From Setomelanomma holmii (lineage: Eukaryota; Ascomycota; Dothideomycetes; Pleosporales; Phaeosphaeriaceae), in contig ML978181.1 in the NCBI GenBank assembly GCA_010015745.1, positions 124,001 through 188,000 of the forward strand: a DNA stretch of 64,000 nt, given 5' to 3'. The notes under the pieces were generated by a model. That model saw only the letters and a list, made by a program, of their open reading frames with translations. It made no database searches and was not told the origin of the DNA. Of this stretch, positions 34,126 through 44,496 are shown in pieces. The number at the start of each line of letters is the position of its first letter. Position 1 is the stretch's first letter. Position numbers and translations under genes: made by a program.

Positions 34126-36242
34126 GGTTGGGTTGGGGTACCTCAACATTGCTGATAGCTCCTCTAAGCTAAGGATTGCAGTGCACTGGCACCCGAGCTG
34201 TGAACCAACCTGAGAACCAAGCAACGAGAAGTTCAAGAGCTATAGAATGATGGACGCACTTCATCCGCGTACGTGAGCTCTACGCCCTTAGGTCCATGAT
34301 CTATCCCTCGGACTACCCTATGCCATCGTACACAAAGCGTGCAGTGAGCGTCTGCATACTTGCACAGTTGCAAACTTACGCCCGACACAGTTGCCATCGC
34401 TTTCATGCGGTTTCTACACTAACATTTGCAGTGCCCTCGATGATGCGACTTGATTGGTTTAATGTCAGCCCACTTAGTATCTCCTCGGCGCTAAGAAATG
34501 CAGTTTAATGGGTCCAAAATACCTGTTCGCGTAATGCCACAGTGAGTGGTCCTTGCTTTCGTTCAGCCTTGTTCAACGACTCTTCCACGCTAAAATTGCA
34601 GTGCACGCAAGATTGATTGGTGTGCGCCCTCCTACCACACTTGTTATGCACACTTTCAAGCTTGCTGTCAGCCCTCTCCTCAACGACGCTAGGAATTGCA
34701 GTGCAAGCTCAGCCATACAACGCATTCAGGAAGACACACAGCTGATGATACCACGGTCTTCGCATTCAGGTTCAGCTAGGTGTTCGTAAGCTAATCACTT
34801 GGCCATATCGCCAAGCTGTGTCTATCTTGCTAGCTTGTCTTCTGCGCTAGAGATTGCAGTGTACGTGGTAGGCATTTCTTCTGGCCGCCTTCTCGAAGGT
34901 GCTCGTCCACGTCGAGATGATTCGATGCGGTGTCTTGGCGATAGTTAATAGTCCTGCAAAAAGCGGATGTATCTTGTACCTATTTCGACATTTCCACTCG
35001 TGCACGGAGATCCAGATTAGAACTACACTTCTAGTCCAGGATCTGTTCCTTCGATGGTTTTTCTCTATAGACGAAACTTGGCTTCATGGGGCTGATCACG
35101 CTTACCAAGATAGCTCCACTTTTGTACATTCTCTCGTTGAGCTTTTGCCCGCTACTTTGAAAATGACATTTGGGTCAATCGAACCCCATGATCCCGCCTG
35201 GTGTGCTCTCCTATTCGCTAGAGATTGCAATGCAGATGTGCGATAGCGCTGAGCCTGGTATATACATTCAAAGGGCATATTGCAACGAATAATCCTGCAC
35301 CCAGAGCCACAGCCTGATGGCGTCTCCGTGAAGCTAGAAATTGCAGTGCAAATGGCCATGAACCAACCGATGCTAGATTGTTTGACCAGTCTATATGCCA
35401 AGGAACATAGATTGATCGAGGTCGAGGACCTCGCAGCAACTCCCTGCACTGCATTTCCTAGCGTGCAAGAGCAGCGGACACAGTCGAATCGGGCTAATTG
35501 ACCTAGATGACTAGTGTAAGTCGTCAAAGTGTGCAATGGGCGTCTGTGACCTAATCAAACCGTCCTTGCGCAAGGCTGATACACTTCTCAAGGCAAGAAC
35601 ACTCCCGTCTTGCACGCTAAGAATTGCAGTGCACCGTTGATCACTTTCAGCCTTGTCGCTCCAGCCTTATCTCCTCTCTTCCACGCTAGATATTGCAGTG
35701 CACCGCCTAGCACTTCCCGTCGCTTACTGGGTATGTTGTTCTTGCCTATTCTGACGAATTTGTCCTCATGATCACTTCCAGTGTCCCCAGCATACCAGCA
35801 CCATGACAACGAAGAGACCGTGGCTGCCTTTCCGCAAAATATTGCCTGTTCAATTGGTTGCACGCTTTGAAAGAGTAACTGATGGTATTTTTTGGCTTAT
35901 ACTCCTAGATGTACGTATGCAATGTTTGGTATTTTTGCCAGCATCTCTTTTGCGCTAGCAATTGCAGTGCAGGGGAGGCGATACTTGGGCACTTTCGAAA
36001 GTGTCAGCCTGCTTCTACGTGATTGGCTTCGAGCTCCACGACCTCGAAGATGACTGCTCTTCCACGCTAACGATTGCCGTGCAGAAGACAACCGAACGGT
36101 TCCGTTATGCAGGTAGGAAGGGCCTGTTCGCCTTCGACCCCTTTCTGCGCACTGGTCAGGCGGAAGTGCTCGCAGCGCAGAATGCGCAATTGTATCTTGA
36201 TGCTTCTTGCATTTGGTCGAAGCTACTGGAGACACTGCTCGA
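34126..36242. other. 2.1-kb non-coding region between convergent SEC15 and RAI1
   Basis: No gene was recognised. Apart from flanking 3' UTRs the region is filled by the dispersed 19-bp motif array described separately. Frames on both strands are short and interrupted. Confidence 0.5.
34168..36083 (+). repeat. array of 13 dispersed copies of a 19-bp motif
   Basis: The consensus is CGCTARNNATTGCAGTGCA. Plus-strand copies start near 34168, 34416, 34489, 34588, 34687, 34845, 35216, 35332, 35615, 35684, 35953 and 36065. One inverted copy lies at 35445-35463. Spacing is irregular (69 to 371 bp, with two intervals of 99). Copies are usually preceded by a pyrimidine tract (CTCTTCCA-like), so each looks like an intron branch point plus acceptor. 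On the minus strand most copies read A-L-Q-(F/S/Y/L)-L-A-x-(K/R). Between copies the sequence is not detectably repeated by eye. Copy 4 is one base short and copies 2, 3 and 13 carry core substitutions. Confidence 0.8.
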
Positions 36243-37742
36243 TTATGTCTCTGCTGGCGTCGCAGGATTCGTTGCTCCTCCCTTCTTTTCAGCCATCTGC
36301 CCTTGAATTTTGCTCTTCCTCCAAGCCAAGAACTCCTCACTCACAATCCCACCCGTCCCTTCCTTGACCTTCTTGACTTCTACGACCCCACTCTTCTTCC
36401 TCAGCACAATACTATACACACCCTCTTCTGTGACCGTCTCCTTCAGCCATCCTAAGAACTCCGTAGCAAAGTTGATACAAACATTACCATCCCAGCAATT
36501 CGTGCCTCTCCGCACCATGCCGGGCAGCTCATGGGTGTTGAAAGTTTGTAGGCCGCGTAATATGCCCGCTTTGCTCCTGAAACCGACGATTATTTTTGGC
36601 ACACCGAGGAGGAATGATTGAGCCCAGAATTTGAGCAATTTTCGCTCGAATTTGAGAATGTCCCGGTGCTGCTGGTGTGCGGGTGGCGGTAGCTCTTCAG
36701 CGGTCTTGAGCTCGACCCATTGCACTGGCGCCTCTGGATTCTGTGGCTTTCGTGCTAGTAGACCATCGACTTCGCCGCCAAGAATCAGGTTATGTGGCCC
36801 AAAAGACGTGCTCACTATCGAACAGTGCTGTGCGTGGTTCGAGACGATACTTCTTTGATACTTCTCGATCTCCTGTGGTGGTGTAGACGCAGGTAGCGTC
36901 GGTATCAATGCAAGTGTTTCGAACTTGTAGCCCCAGTAAGTCATCATGTCCCGTGACTGCTGATCAGGATGTTGGTATCTTGGCGGCGGCTGGTTGGCTT
37001 CTGCGGCGCATTCTGTGGCTCGTGATGGGAAGTCTTCTTCGATGTAGATTGTGCCGTCGTATAATGTCGCAAACATGCCAAACTCGGCGAAATAGTCGAA
37101 AGGTGCCGTCATGATCTAGCAGTTGTCAGTGCGGGGTTCTAGCAGAGGTATACGCAAGGTAAGATGAAGGTCGTCGCTTACCTTGCCATGTAGCCCTCAA
37201 CGTACCTTCGTCATCATGCCTCTCCATGTTACAAAATCTGCCTTTGGGCGTGCTCCCTCGCCATGCTCTTTCTCCTTGTCAATGAGCGCCTTCAACAGTG
37301 CATCCAAGTGCGCATCTTGTCTATCTTCGTGGTGCTTGAACGTGTCGAAGCCTTCCTTCAGGTCTGCACCAATCGGAGGCGCGACATAGTAATTGATGCC
37401 TAAATCGTTATATGCGTACTCGTGATTGTCATCGAATGAGAAGTGTGTAACTTCGCGGGGCCGCTTGATGCTAGCTGAGGCACCCTTGAAGCGATGTAGA
37501 GGCTGTATGGAGAAGCAGAAAGTCGGGCCTTCAGGCTGTGCGGACGGCGCTGGAGCTGTGCTTTTCGGCACGACGTCCGTCAATAAGTTCGAAGCTGTAG
37601 GTTGTGGTGCTTTCGTTCGGGGTCGTTTGCGGGGTGGCGAGTTTTCTTCCCTTCCTGGCGCTGGGCTTGGTGGCTCTAGGGCAAGACCGGACGACTCAGT
37701 TTGCTGTGTCATTGTTGCACGACTCCTCTGGCTATTTTCCAT
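36243..37742 (-). CDS. RAI1: decapping and exoribonuclease protein Rai1 (DXO family)
   Basis: Two exons (37742-37206, 37115-36243) encode 469 aa. Rai1/DXO proteins remove incomplete or non-canonical 5' caps and hydrolyse 5' triphosphates; Rai1 also stabilises the nuclear 5'-3' exonuclease Rat1. The N-terminal 75 residues are disordered and Pro/Lys/Arg-rich (SPPRKRPRTK could be a nuclear signal). The catalytic motifs are present: the arginine-bearing ADFVTWRGMMTK at the exon junction, YWGYKFE, GGEVDGLL (metal-binding Glu and Asp) and WVELKTAEE. The C-terminal segment has FLLGVPKIIVGFRSKAGIL. The gene is divergent from the small gene at 38109, with 366 bp between. Confidence 0.93.
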
Positions 37743-38108
37743 CAGGTTTGGTACATGTATGGTTGCATTCCAGTGAATTGAAGCTGGAATGTGCTACGCT
37801 CAGGATAATGGTGTCCAAAGTGGTTTGTCGCATATAACGAATGGGAACAGCGGTGTAGGTAGAATATCGGCGCGTTGAGGAGCGTGCAGCCCAGATCTAT
37901 TAATGTTGGAGAGTCGCGACGCTGTCAGCGGTTCAGTCGTCGCGCGACCATTCACGCCGCTCGTTCCCCGCAGCACCTCCGGCAATACGGCGCGCCAAGC
38001 AACCCAAGTATACGAACTCCACAACGCTTCAGCACCCGCACCACCGCCCTCGACACACGGTTCACTATCTTCAAATCCTCTACATTCCCCGCGAATCTCA
38101 ATCACGCA
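37743..38108. other. intergenic between divergent RAI1 and small orphan gene
   Basis: Short bidirectional promoter region. The frame of the downstream gene is open upstream of its chosen ATG back to 37875, so a longer N-terminus is possible. Confidence 0.4.
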
Positions 38109-38614
38109 ATGGATCAGCACCACATCCGCCCCGTGCGCCCTCCACCGACATCCCGCCGCGCCCTCTTCCACGCCTCCACGCGCCGCGCACCCCCAACATC
38201 CGTCGTGCGCCCCGACACAGCTACCATATTCCAGCAACCCATGGAAGACGAGCTCGTCGAGCGGAACGAAAAGGGCGAATACAAGGTTGACGCGCCGAGT
38301 ACGAGTTACAAGCACTTGGTAGCGATGGCTAGGGAGGCGGATGAGGAGACTGGTACGTCTGGAGTGCTTTACGATGGGTAGGATCAATTTGGCGTATGGA
38401 CACATGGGTATGATGGGATGATGGCTGATTTTGAACAGAGCAGGAAAACCAAATGATTGACCTGTACGGCAAGCAGAATGCGCATTGGGATCCTGCGGCC
38501 GTGGAGGAGGAGATTAAAGCTGCGTTGAAGAGTAGTCTGAAGAAGAAGACGGCAAGTATTGAGGAGGATAGATGGATGTTTGAGGGCGATGCGGACGGGG
38601 TTGGGAAGAATTGA
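38109..38614 (+). CDS. small conserved-looking protein, unknown function
   Basis: Two exons (38109-38352, 38439-38614) join in frame to 139 aa. It starts MDQHHIRPVRPPPTSRRALF, with an Arg-rich, Ala/Thr-rich first 45 residues that could be a mitochondrial presequence, followed by an acidic middle (MEDELVERNEKGEYKVDAPS). Exon 2 gives QENQMIDLYGKQNAHWDPAA and EEEIKAALKSSLKKKTASIE, then WMFEGDADGVGKN. The splice junction has a GTACGT donor and a TTGAACAG acceptor. I do not recognise the family; mitochondrial location is a guess from composition only. Confidence 0.6.
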
Positions 38615-39895
38615 GGCTCTTGTTGCTATCATATTGTGGGCTTAGCGAGGAGTTTGGCGTTGCTTTTGGGACTGGGAGTTGTGCGGAGATGATGAGCTTG
38701 GTCGACTTTGAGCTTGTCTTGGATACGTATGATAGTTGGAGATTCATGTGAGTATGTTCGGGGCATGATCTACACTACACATCCTACCTAGTCGAAGAAC
38801 ACCTCTTCTAACTTGTCTAAGTCACTTGGTGTTTGCAGGTGATATCGATCTGAGCGGCACGCCTCCAGGTCTGAGCTCGGCGGAGTGGTATCCCATGTGA
38901 ACATACATTTCCAAAAGGCATACGCTTGCATGACTTCGAATGCCTGTACACCATGTAAGGGCTTCCGAACTATGAGTTGGACCTCATCAGCTCATTGTAT
39001 GGTCGTGTCGCTGTGAGTAGCATTTGCTCGTATTATACTTCTCGCCCAGCAATCGTATAGTTGATGTTGCTGTAAAGATCGCGCTGACTTCGTGTCTGAC
39101 TTGAATGACTTGAATGACTTGAATCAGCACAGCTTGTAGGGAATAACCACTGTCATTCCAGTCGCCAATGCGCTCTCCCATGAAGTGGTGTATGATTCGA
39201 GCAACTTTTCACGCTGAAACGATGCTTGCGGATAGACGTCGAAGGGCGGCGAACAACAGGGAAGGTCAATTCGGTGCAGCGGCGTGTACGCTCAGCGCAG
39301 TGTGGACTCGCAGTCTTTATCATTGCCTAGACTCCTTTGGCGAGTGTTGGGATATACTACGAGCTGCGGTGGAAGTCGAGGTTCTGCAAGTCCACATGTG
39401 TCGGTTTGCTGCAGTAAATGCAGGAGTGCAAAAGCCTTGGGATTTTGAGGTACGCTGTCCATCGCCGAATCGTAGCATCCGGACAAAATCGATCGTGAGA
39501 AGACCTCGCGAGGTTTCCCAAAGCTTTCAGGGACGTGGGATTGCGAGCTGTTCGGGTACTTTGTCGTCTGCGTAGGCTTGCGGGTTTCTGCAAATCGTGT
39601 ATGAGATCCATCGAGGCCCGTAAGGCCTCGCCGTAAATGCTTTTAGCATACTAGCAATGTATCACATCGCCTCTCGGTCCTACTCATACAGGACTGGCTT
39701 GCATCTTCTTGTTGTTGTGCGCGCCTTCCTGCCATCACTAGCGCCAAGCTTTTCACGATGGCAGCAAGTTGTGTGCAGTTAAGACATGTCAAATTCAAGA
39801 CCAAACCGACACACCACCGCAATCTGCATCAACTCCAATCTTTTGGGAGCTTCATACACTGTACCACTTCACATCCTTGAAAGCTCACCGTCACC
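38615..39895. other. intergenic, 1.3 kb
   Basis: No supported gene. It contains a short tandem repeat at 39097-39124. A 135-codon plus-strand frame (39168-39575) has no coding character I can see. Confidence 0.45.
39097..39124. repeat. three tandem copies of TGACTTGAA
   Basis: Three perfect 9-bp units in a row followed by T. A simple slippage-type repeat in non-coding DNA. Confidence 0.7.
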
Positions 39896-40248
39896 ATGTC
39901 CGCACACGACATATACCCTCTCGCAACAGACGGGCCGCGTGCCCTTTCCTTCTACCACCTCTGGCAATTGGCGGAAGATTGGGCCCTCGAGTCATATGAC
40001 CGCCTTTTGGAGATCGGCTCCTGCCGAGATGAGTGCAGGGAGCTAGGATTGCTGGCGCAGTTCGTGGAGTTGGACACGATTATTGTCGGGATGCTGGCAC
40101 AGCATGCCGCTTTCGTGAGGGCAGTGGATTGGGCTGAAGGAGCCTACCTGAGGGCTTCAAGGGAAGACTGTAAGTTTTGTCGAGTTTCGAGTCCGCGTTC
40201 ACTTGACTGACCTTCTCTTCAGTTCTGTGCGAGTTCAACGAAATTTGA
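39896..40248 (+). CDS. small protein of unknown function, 99 aa
   Basis: Exon 1 (39896-40169) and exon 2 (40223-40248) join in frame through a 53-nt intron with a GTAAGT donor and a CTTCTCTTCAG acceptor. The product starts MSAHDIYPLATDGPRALSFY, contains YHLWQLAEDWALESYDRLLE and LGLLAQFVELDTIIVGMLAQ, and ends SREDFLCEFNEI. It is predicted to be largely helical, acidic, without signal peptide or membrane segment. The ATG has good context (GTCACCATGTCC). The family is not recognised. It could be a lineage-specific gene. Confidence 0.5.
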
Positions 40249-42489
40249 AGGGACCGGCGCAAGAACGAAACGAAACGAACTCCGACAGCCGACAATTCTC
40301 GCACCATAAATAGGAGATCGCAGAAGAAGAAATTGTTGTTGGGGCTGGATAGAGGCTGCGATTGTTGATGGGAGTCGACCTCGTCTCGAGTCAAGCGGCT
40401 GTGGCATCCTGGACCGCTGGAGACCAATTTGGCAGCCCCTTTCCTCTCACATAAGGCGAAATCGAAGCGCAATGTCGAGATACTGAAAATTAAGAGTTTG
40501 TGGAGGTTTTGGAGTCGTAAATATACCCAGGCAGGAGTGATTTGGGGCAGGAATAGACACAATTGGATGAGACATACCATACCTTCTGAGGGCATACCTG
40601 TGTTTAAATTCAACAGTCTGAGATGCTGTTGGCAAAGCCTACGTGGTTTCGCTTGCTCTCGCGTCTGCAGACGGCGTGTGAGAGTGCAGCGAAGACATCC
40701 AGGCCACAACATAGCTGCGCGCTGCCACCTCATAGCAGACTTGAGCACAGCTTACCTGATGGGTACTTGCTTGCTTGCGAGTCGCGATATCATAGCCTGT
40801 CTGGGTTCGCGCGCTCTCTTGTCCAGAGATGAAGTTGCGCAGACCGCGCCGAGGGCATCCAGCGTGTGGTTTCGCAGAACGCTGCCGTCCCTGGCATGCA
40901 AGGGATATCACCGCTGAATGTATCTACGTGATCTCAGCAAGGCTTCAAATGCTGTGAAGCTGTCACAGCTGTCACTCCAGCTGTCGACATTGGTGGGTCC
41001 GCAGTTCCTGCTTGGTTGACAGCTGCGAGACGCTCGGTTAAGCGACTCGCCATTGGGATCTGCACAGCGTCTTGCGTGCAATGTAGTCACGTGGGCTCAG
41101 TCGTCATGTACTGGAGCTGCTGTACAGTGAGTTGGTCGCCTTCCACAGCTTCGTGCGCATGATGTTGTCGCACCTGCCACCGCCGCTGGAGTCAAGCGCT
41201 ATTGCCGCCCACGGTCTCGAGCAGCAAGTTGGCGAATCTCCTGCTTTCGAGTAACAGCATCTGGCTTCTGAGCATCTGCGTCACCATTGAAGCAGCCTGA
41301 TGTCGATCGTATGCCAGTGAAGCCCTCGATGCAAATGCTCTTGCTAGTGGCCTCGCTGTCACGGTCCGGCGCTCCTGCCGTCGTAGCTTTGCACGCAAAC
41401 ATCGCCAATCCTGCTTCTGATGACCTTTGAGAGAACGCACAAATGCTGTAGAGGCATTTCTCGCGCTGTCTCTTACTTGCAGACCAGAGAAGCAGTTTTG
41501 CAGCCTTCTCGCCAGGTCTCGAGACTCTTAATCGCCGTGCAAACATGCCCGCTCCCACGTTTGCAGCGTTTCTCAGCAATTGACATAATAGCTCTTCCTG
41601 AAGCCTCTTGAAGCTTAAGACTGAATCTTTGAGCTCTCCTTGAGCGAGTTTGCAGTCACTCAAGTACTTCATGATGTTCTTGCCCAAACTTCAGGACTAC
41701 TCCCGTGTCTGCCACGCCTTCCTCGCAACGCCACCACGGCGCTCTCACGAGCTGCCCTATGCATTTTCACCCCTCAGATGTGCTCACACGGCTCTCACCC
41801 CTCCCTCCTGCCTCCCCAGCCCCGCGGAGAAGACTCTTCTCGCTCCTGCCTTTCCTGCTTCGCCGGTACATTCCGGCGGGCGGTGACAGGGGTAGAGTCG
41901 TGCCAGGCAGGCGTAGAAGGAGCAGGGGTGGGCCTCACTTATCGTGAAGCTAGAAGTCAGAATGCGAACACCAAACCTCAGGGGCCATCTTGCAGCCGTG
42001 ATGCACGCCCAACTTCCATCTTGCTATACAGATCTGAATAGCTGTGGTGGTTAAACTCAGCGAGGGCTTTCTTTTGATACTGCTTGTGAAGTGTTTGCTT
42101 ATGTCGTTCTGCCACAATCGATGATCGAGGGTCGGACCTCCGCATTACCTACACCATCTTCACAACCTCACCAGCTCGCCACCAGCTCGCTCGTCGACTT
42201 CTGCTTGCGGCAACTTCGGGCTGGCATGAGCGATGAGTCTCTGTCGCTCAGAATTCTGCCTCTTTCGAAGCCTGGAGAGGTATAGTGCCTGCACGTGATG
42301 GGAGCACGGTGCTTCGAGCCGTCGAGCATAAAAGAGGCTGCCTCCCCTCGCTCTTTCCACCTTTTCTCTCTTTCTTCCTCAACCTCACTCATCTTCTTCG
42401 ACCGATCCAACATCCATCTCTTGCTTGAGCTTTGACCACTCTTGATCATACCTCAACTCAACCACAACGTTCTATCAACATCCTTCGTC
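40249..42489. other. 2.2-kb upstream region of the Mei2-like gene
   Basis: No supported gene. The last 150 bp before the ATG are strongly pyrimidine-rich (for example TTTCTCTCTTTCTTCCTC near 42363), typical of a fungal promoter and leader. A 162-codon minus-strand frame at 41199-41687 is not convincing. The long upstream region fits a regulated gene. Confidence 0.45.
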
Positions 42490-44496
42490 ATGTCTCACCA
42501 CTCGCCTCAGTCTTCTGTCGGCAACGGTCCTGTCTCCAGTCCCTTCGCCGGCACCGAAGCCACCCTTTACTCGCCTGAGGCTTCTCGCAACACCTACCAT
42601 CGTTGCCATGACACCGGCGTATTGGCCTCCATCAACCACACCATTCGCCGCCTATCTCCAGTCGAGCAGCCTCTCAAGGGTCCTTGCCCCATGGCTGGTC
42701 TGGTTAAGGACCTTCCGCAGCCTACACCCTACGTCCCCGGCAACTTCAACAACGAGCTCGATGAGAACGACAAGCACTTTATCTCCCGCTACCAGGCTGT
42801 GCTTGAGCTTCCCGACGGCATCCAGGCCGGTGATGATCCCGAGCACGAGCTCTTCTCTGTTCAGCACGTCATGAAGATTGTAAGTTCCCTCTCTTGCCCA
42901 TGTCTTTGACCTTGCTGATGACTGTCCAGTATGACTGCTTCAACGCCGCCATCCCCGCTTATGCTCGCGGTGTCTATCTTCGATACGACGACCTCCATGA
43001 CGCCAAAGAAGGCAAGAAGATGCTGACCAAGCATGGCTTCATGGTCAAGTACATCACCAGCCTTGACTACAACCTCGCCAAGTGTGGTGACAACACTGGC
43101 GTCAATGTCTTCGAAGGCCAGATGTCCTTGTCGATCCTGATCCGTGAGAATCCCGATCAGGCTTGCTGGGAGTTCGGCAAGAAGGATGTGAAGGCAATCA
43201 AGAAAGGCGTCGAGCAAGTCTGCGGCATCTATGGTTCCGTCCGCGCTGTCATGCATGTTGACACTCTTCTGCCCAAGATGCATCTTGTCTTCCGTGTTGA
43301 GTTCCATTCCATCGATGCTGCCAACCGCTGCGTCTCATCTCTCGCCCTCGATCCTGTTTACGGAAAGACCTCCAACGTAAGTCTTCTACTCGCCCTTATT
43401 TTCTCGTACTGACCATCCTGCAGAAGAGCTACGATTGGGCTACAATCGATGCTGCCGCGTTCTCCGTTGATCGCTACGTCCTTCCTGATCGTGGTCTTCA
43501 TCCTCCCTTCTTCTCCCGCGAGAAGATGCATCCAGCAGACCAGCACAACAAAGTCATCCGCAAGCGTATCGATGATGGCAGCGACGTCCGCACTACCATC
43601 ATGCTGCGCAACATTCCAAACAAGATGGATTGGGTTTGTCACTCCACCTCAGCTCTTGATGCTCGACTAACATTTTTCAGCTCCAGTTGAAGGCAATCCT
43701 CGATGCGGCGTGCTTCGGATCGTACGACTTTGTGTATCTCCGCATCGACTTCAAGTCCGCCTGCAATGTCGGTTACGCGTTCATCAATTTCCACAACGTT
43801 CGTGGCATTGCCATGCTCATGGACAAGATCCAGGGTCGTCTTTGGCTCGGCTTCCGTTCCGTCAAGGCTGCTGAGATCTCCTACGCCACCATCCAGGGTC
43901 GCGAGGCTCTCGTTCAGAAGTTCCGCAACTCCTCTGTCATGCAAGAGACTCCCTTCTGTCGTCCTCGTCTCTTCCTCACCTACTCCGACGCTGAGAAGTC
44001 TGGCAAGGTTCGCTATGTCGGCATGGAGCAGTCCTTTCCTCAGCCCGACAATCTTTCCAAGCTTCAGCGCTCCATGGACTCAGCTCGCACCATCGGTCTG
44101 TACCCACCTCACAACTACCTGTCGTCCATTACTGAACATCGTATGCGTTCTAGTCCGTATGATCGTGGCACCCCTCGCGACGTGCTTCAAGCTACGATGC
44201 ACTACGCTCGACAGCGCGCCGCGCCAGCTCCGCTCCAAGGCCTCTCCGAAGATGCGAAGCATGACATCGAAGTCTGGTATTCGGTCACGTTTGGCCAAGG
44301 CTTTGTAGGCATCATCCCCTTCGACTACATCCCAATGACACATGTCGCTCAGTACTTCGCCGAGCACCAGTCTTCCCCTCTTTCGGTTCCCATGAACCAC
44401 GGTGTCATCGGAGGCTCGCGCATCAACGACAACTCTGCCTACGCTCGCTCAGCACACACCTTGGCTTCTGAGTACGGTGTCAACCCCTTCATGTAG
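42490..44496 (+). CDS. Mei2-like RNA-binding protein
   Basis: Four exons (42490-42879, 42930-43376, 43424-43633, 43681-44496) encode 620 aa. The C-terminal RNA-recognition motif specific to Mei2 proteins (RRM_2) begins RTTIMLRNIPNKMDW and continues KAILDAACFGSYDFVYLRID and VGYAFINFHNVRGIAMLMDK. Upstream, GVYLRYDDLHDAKEGKKML and the segment to VEFHSIDAANRCV look like a second, degenerate RRM (about residues 140-270). Mei2 in fission yeast drives meiosis through RNA binding; filamentous-fungal relatives probably act in development, which is inference. The third intron uses a GTTTGT donor, rarer than GTRAGT. Low-complexity Ser/Pro sequence forms the first 90 residues. Codon use is strongly biased, suggesting good expression. 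Confidence 0.88.

Noticed and set aside
41199..41687. 162-codon minus-strand frame upstream of the Mei2-like gene
   Set aside because: Its FACK and FARR peptides faintly recall the ALQFLACK array, but the DNA does not share the 19-bp motif, codon use is not fungal-like, and no family fits.
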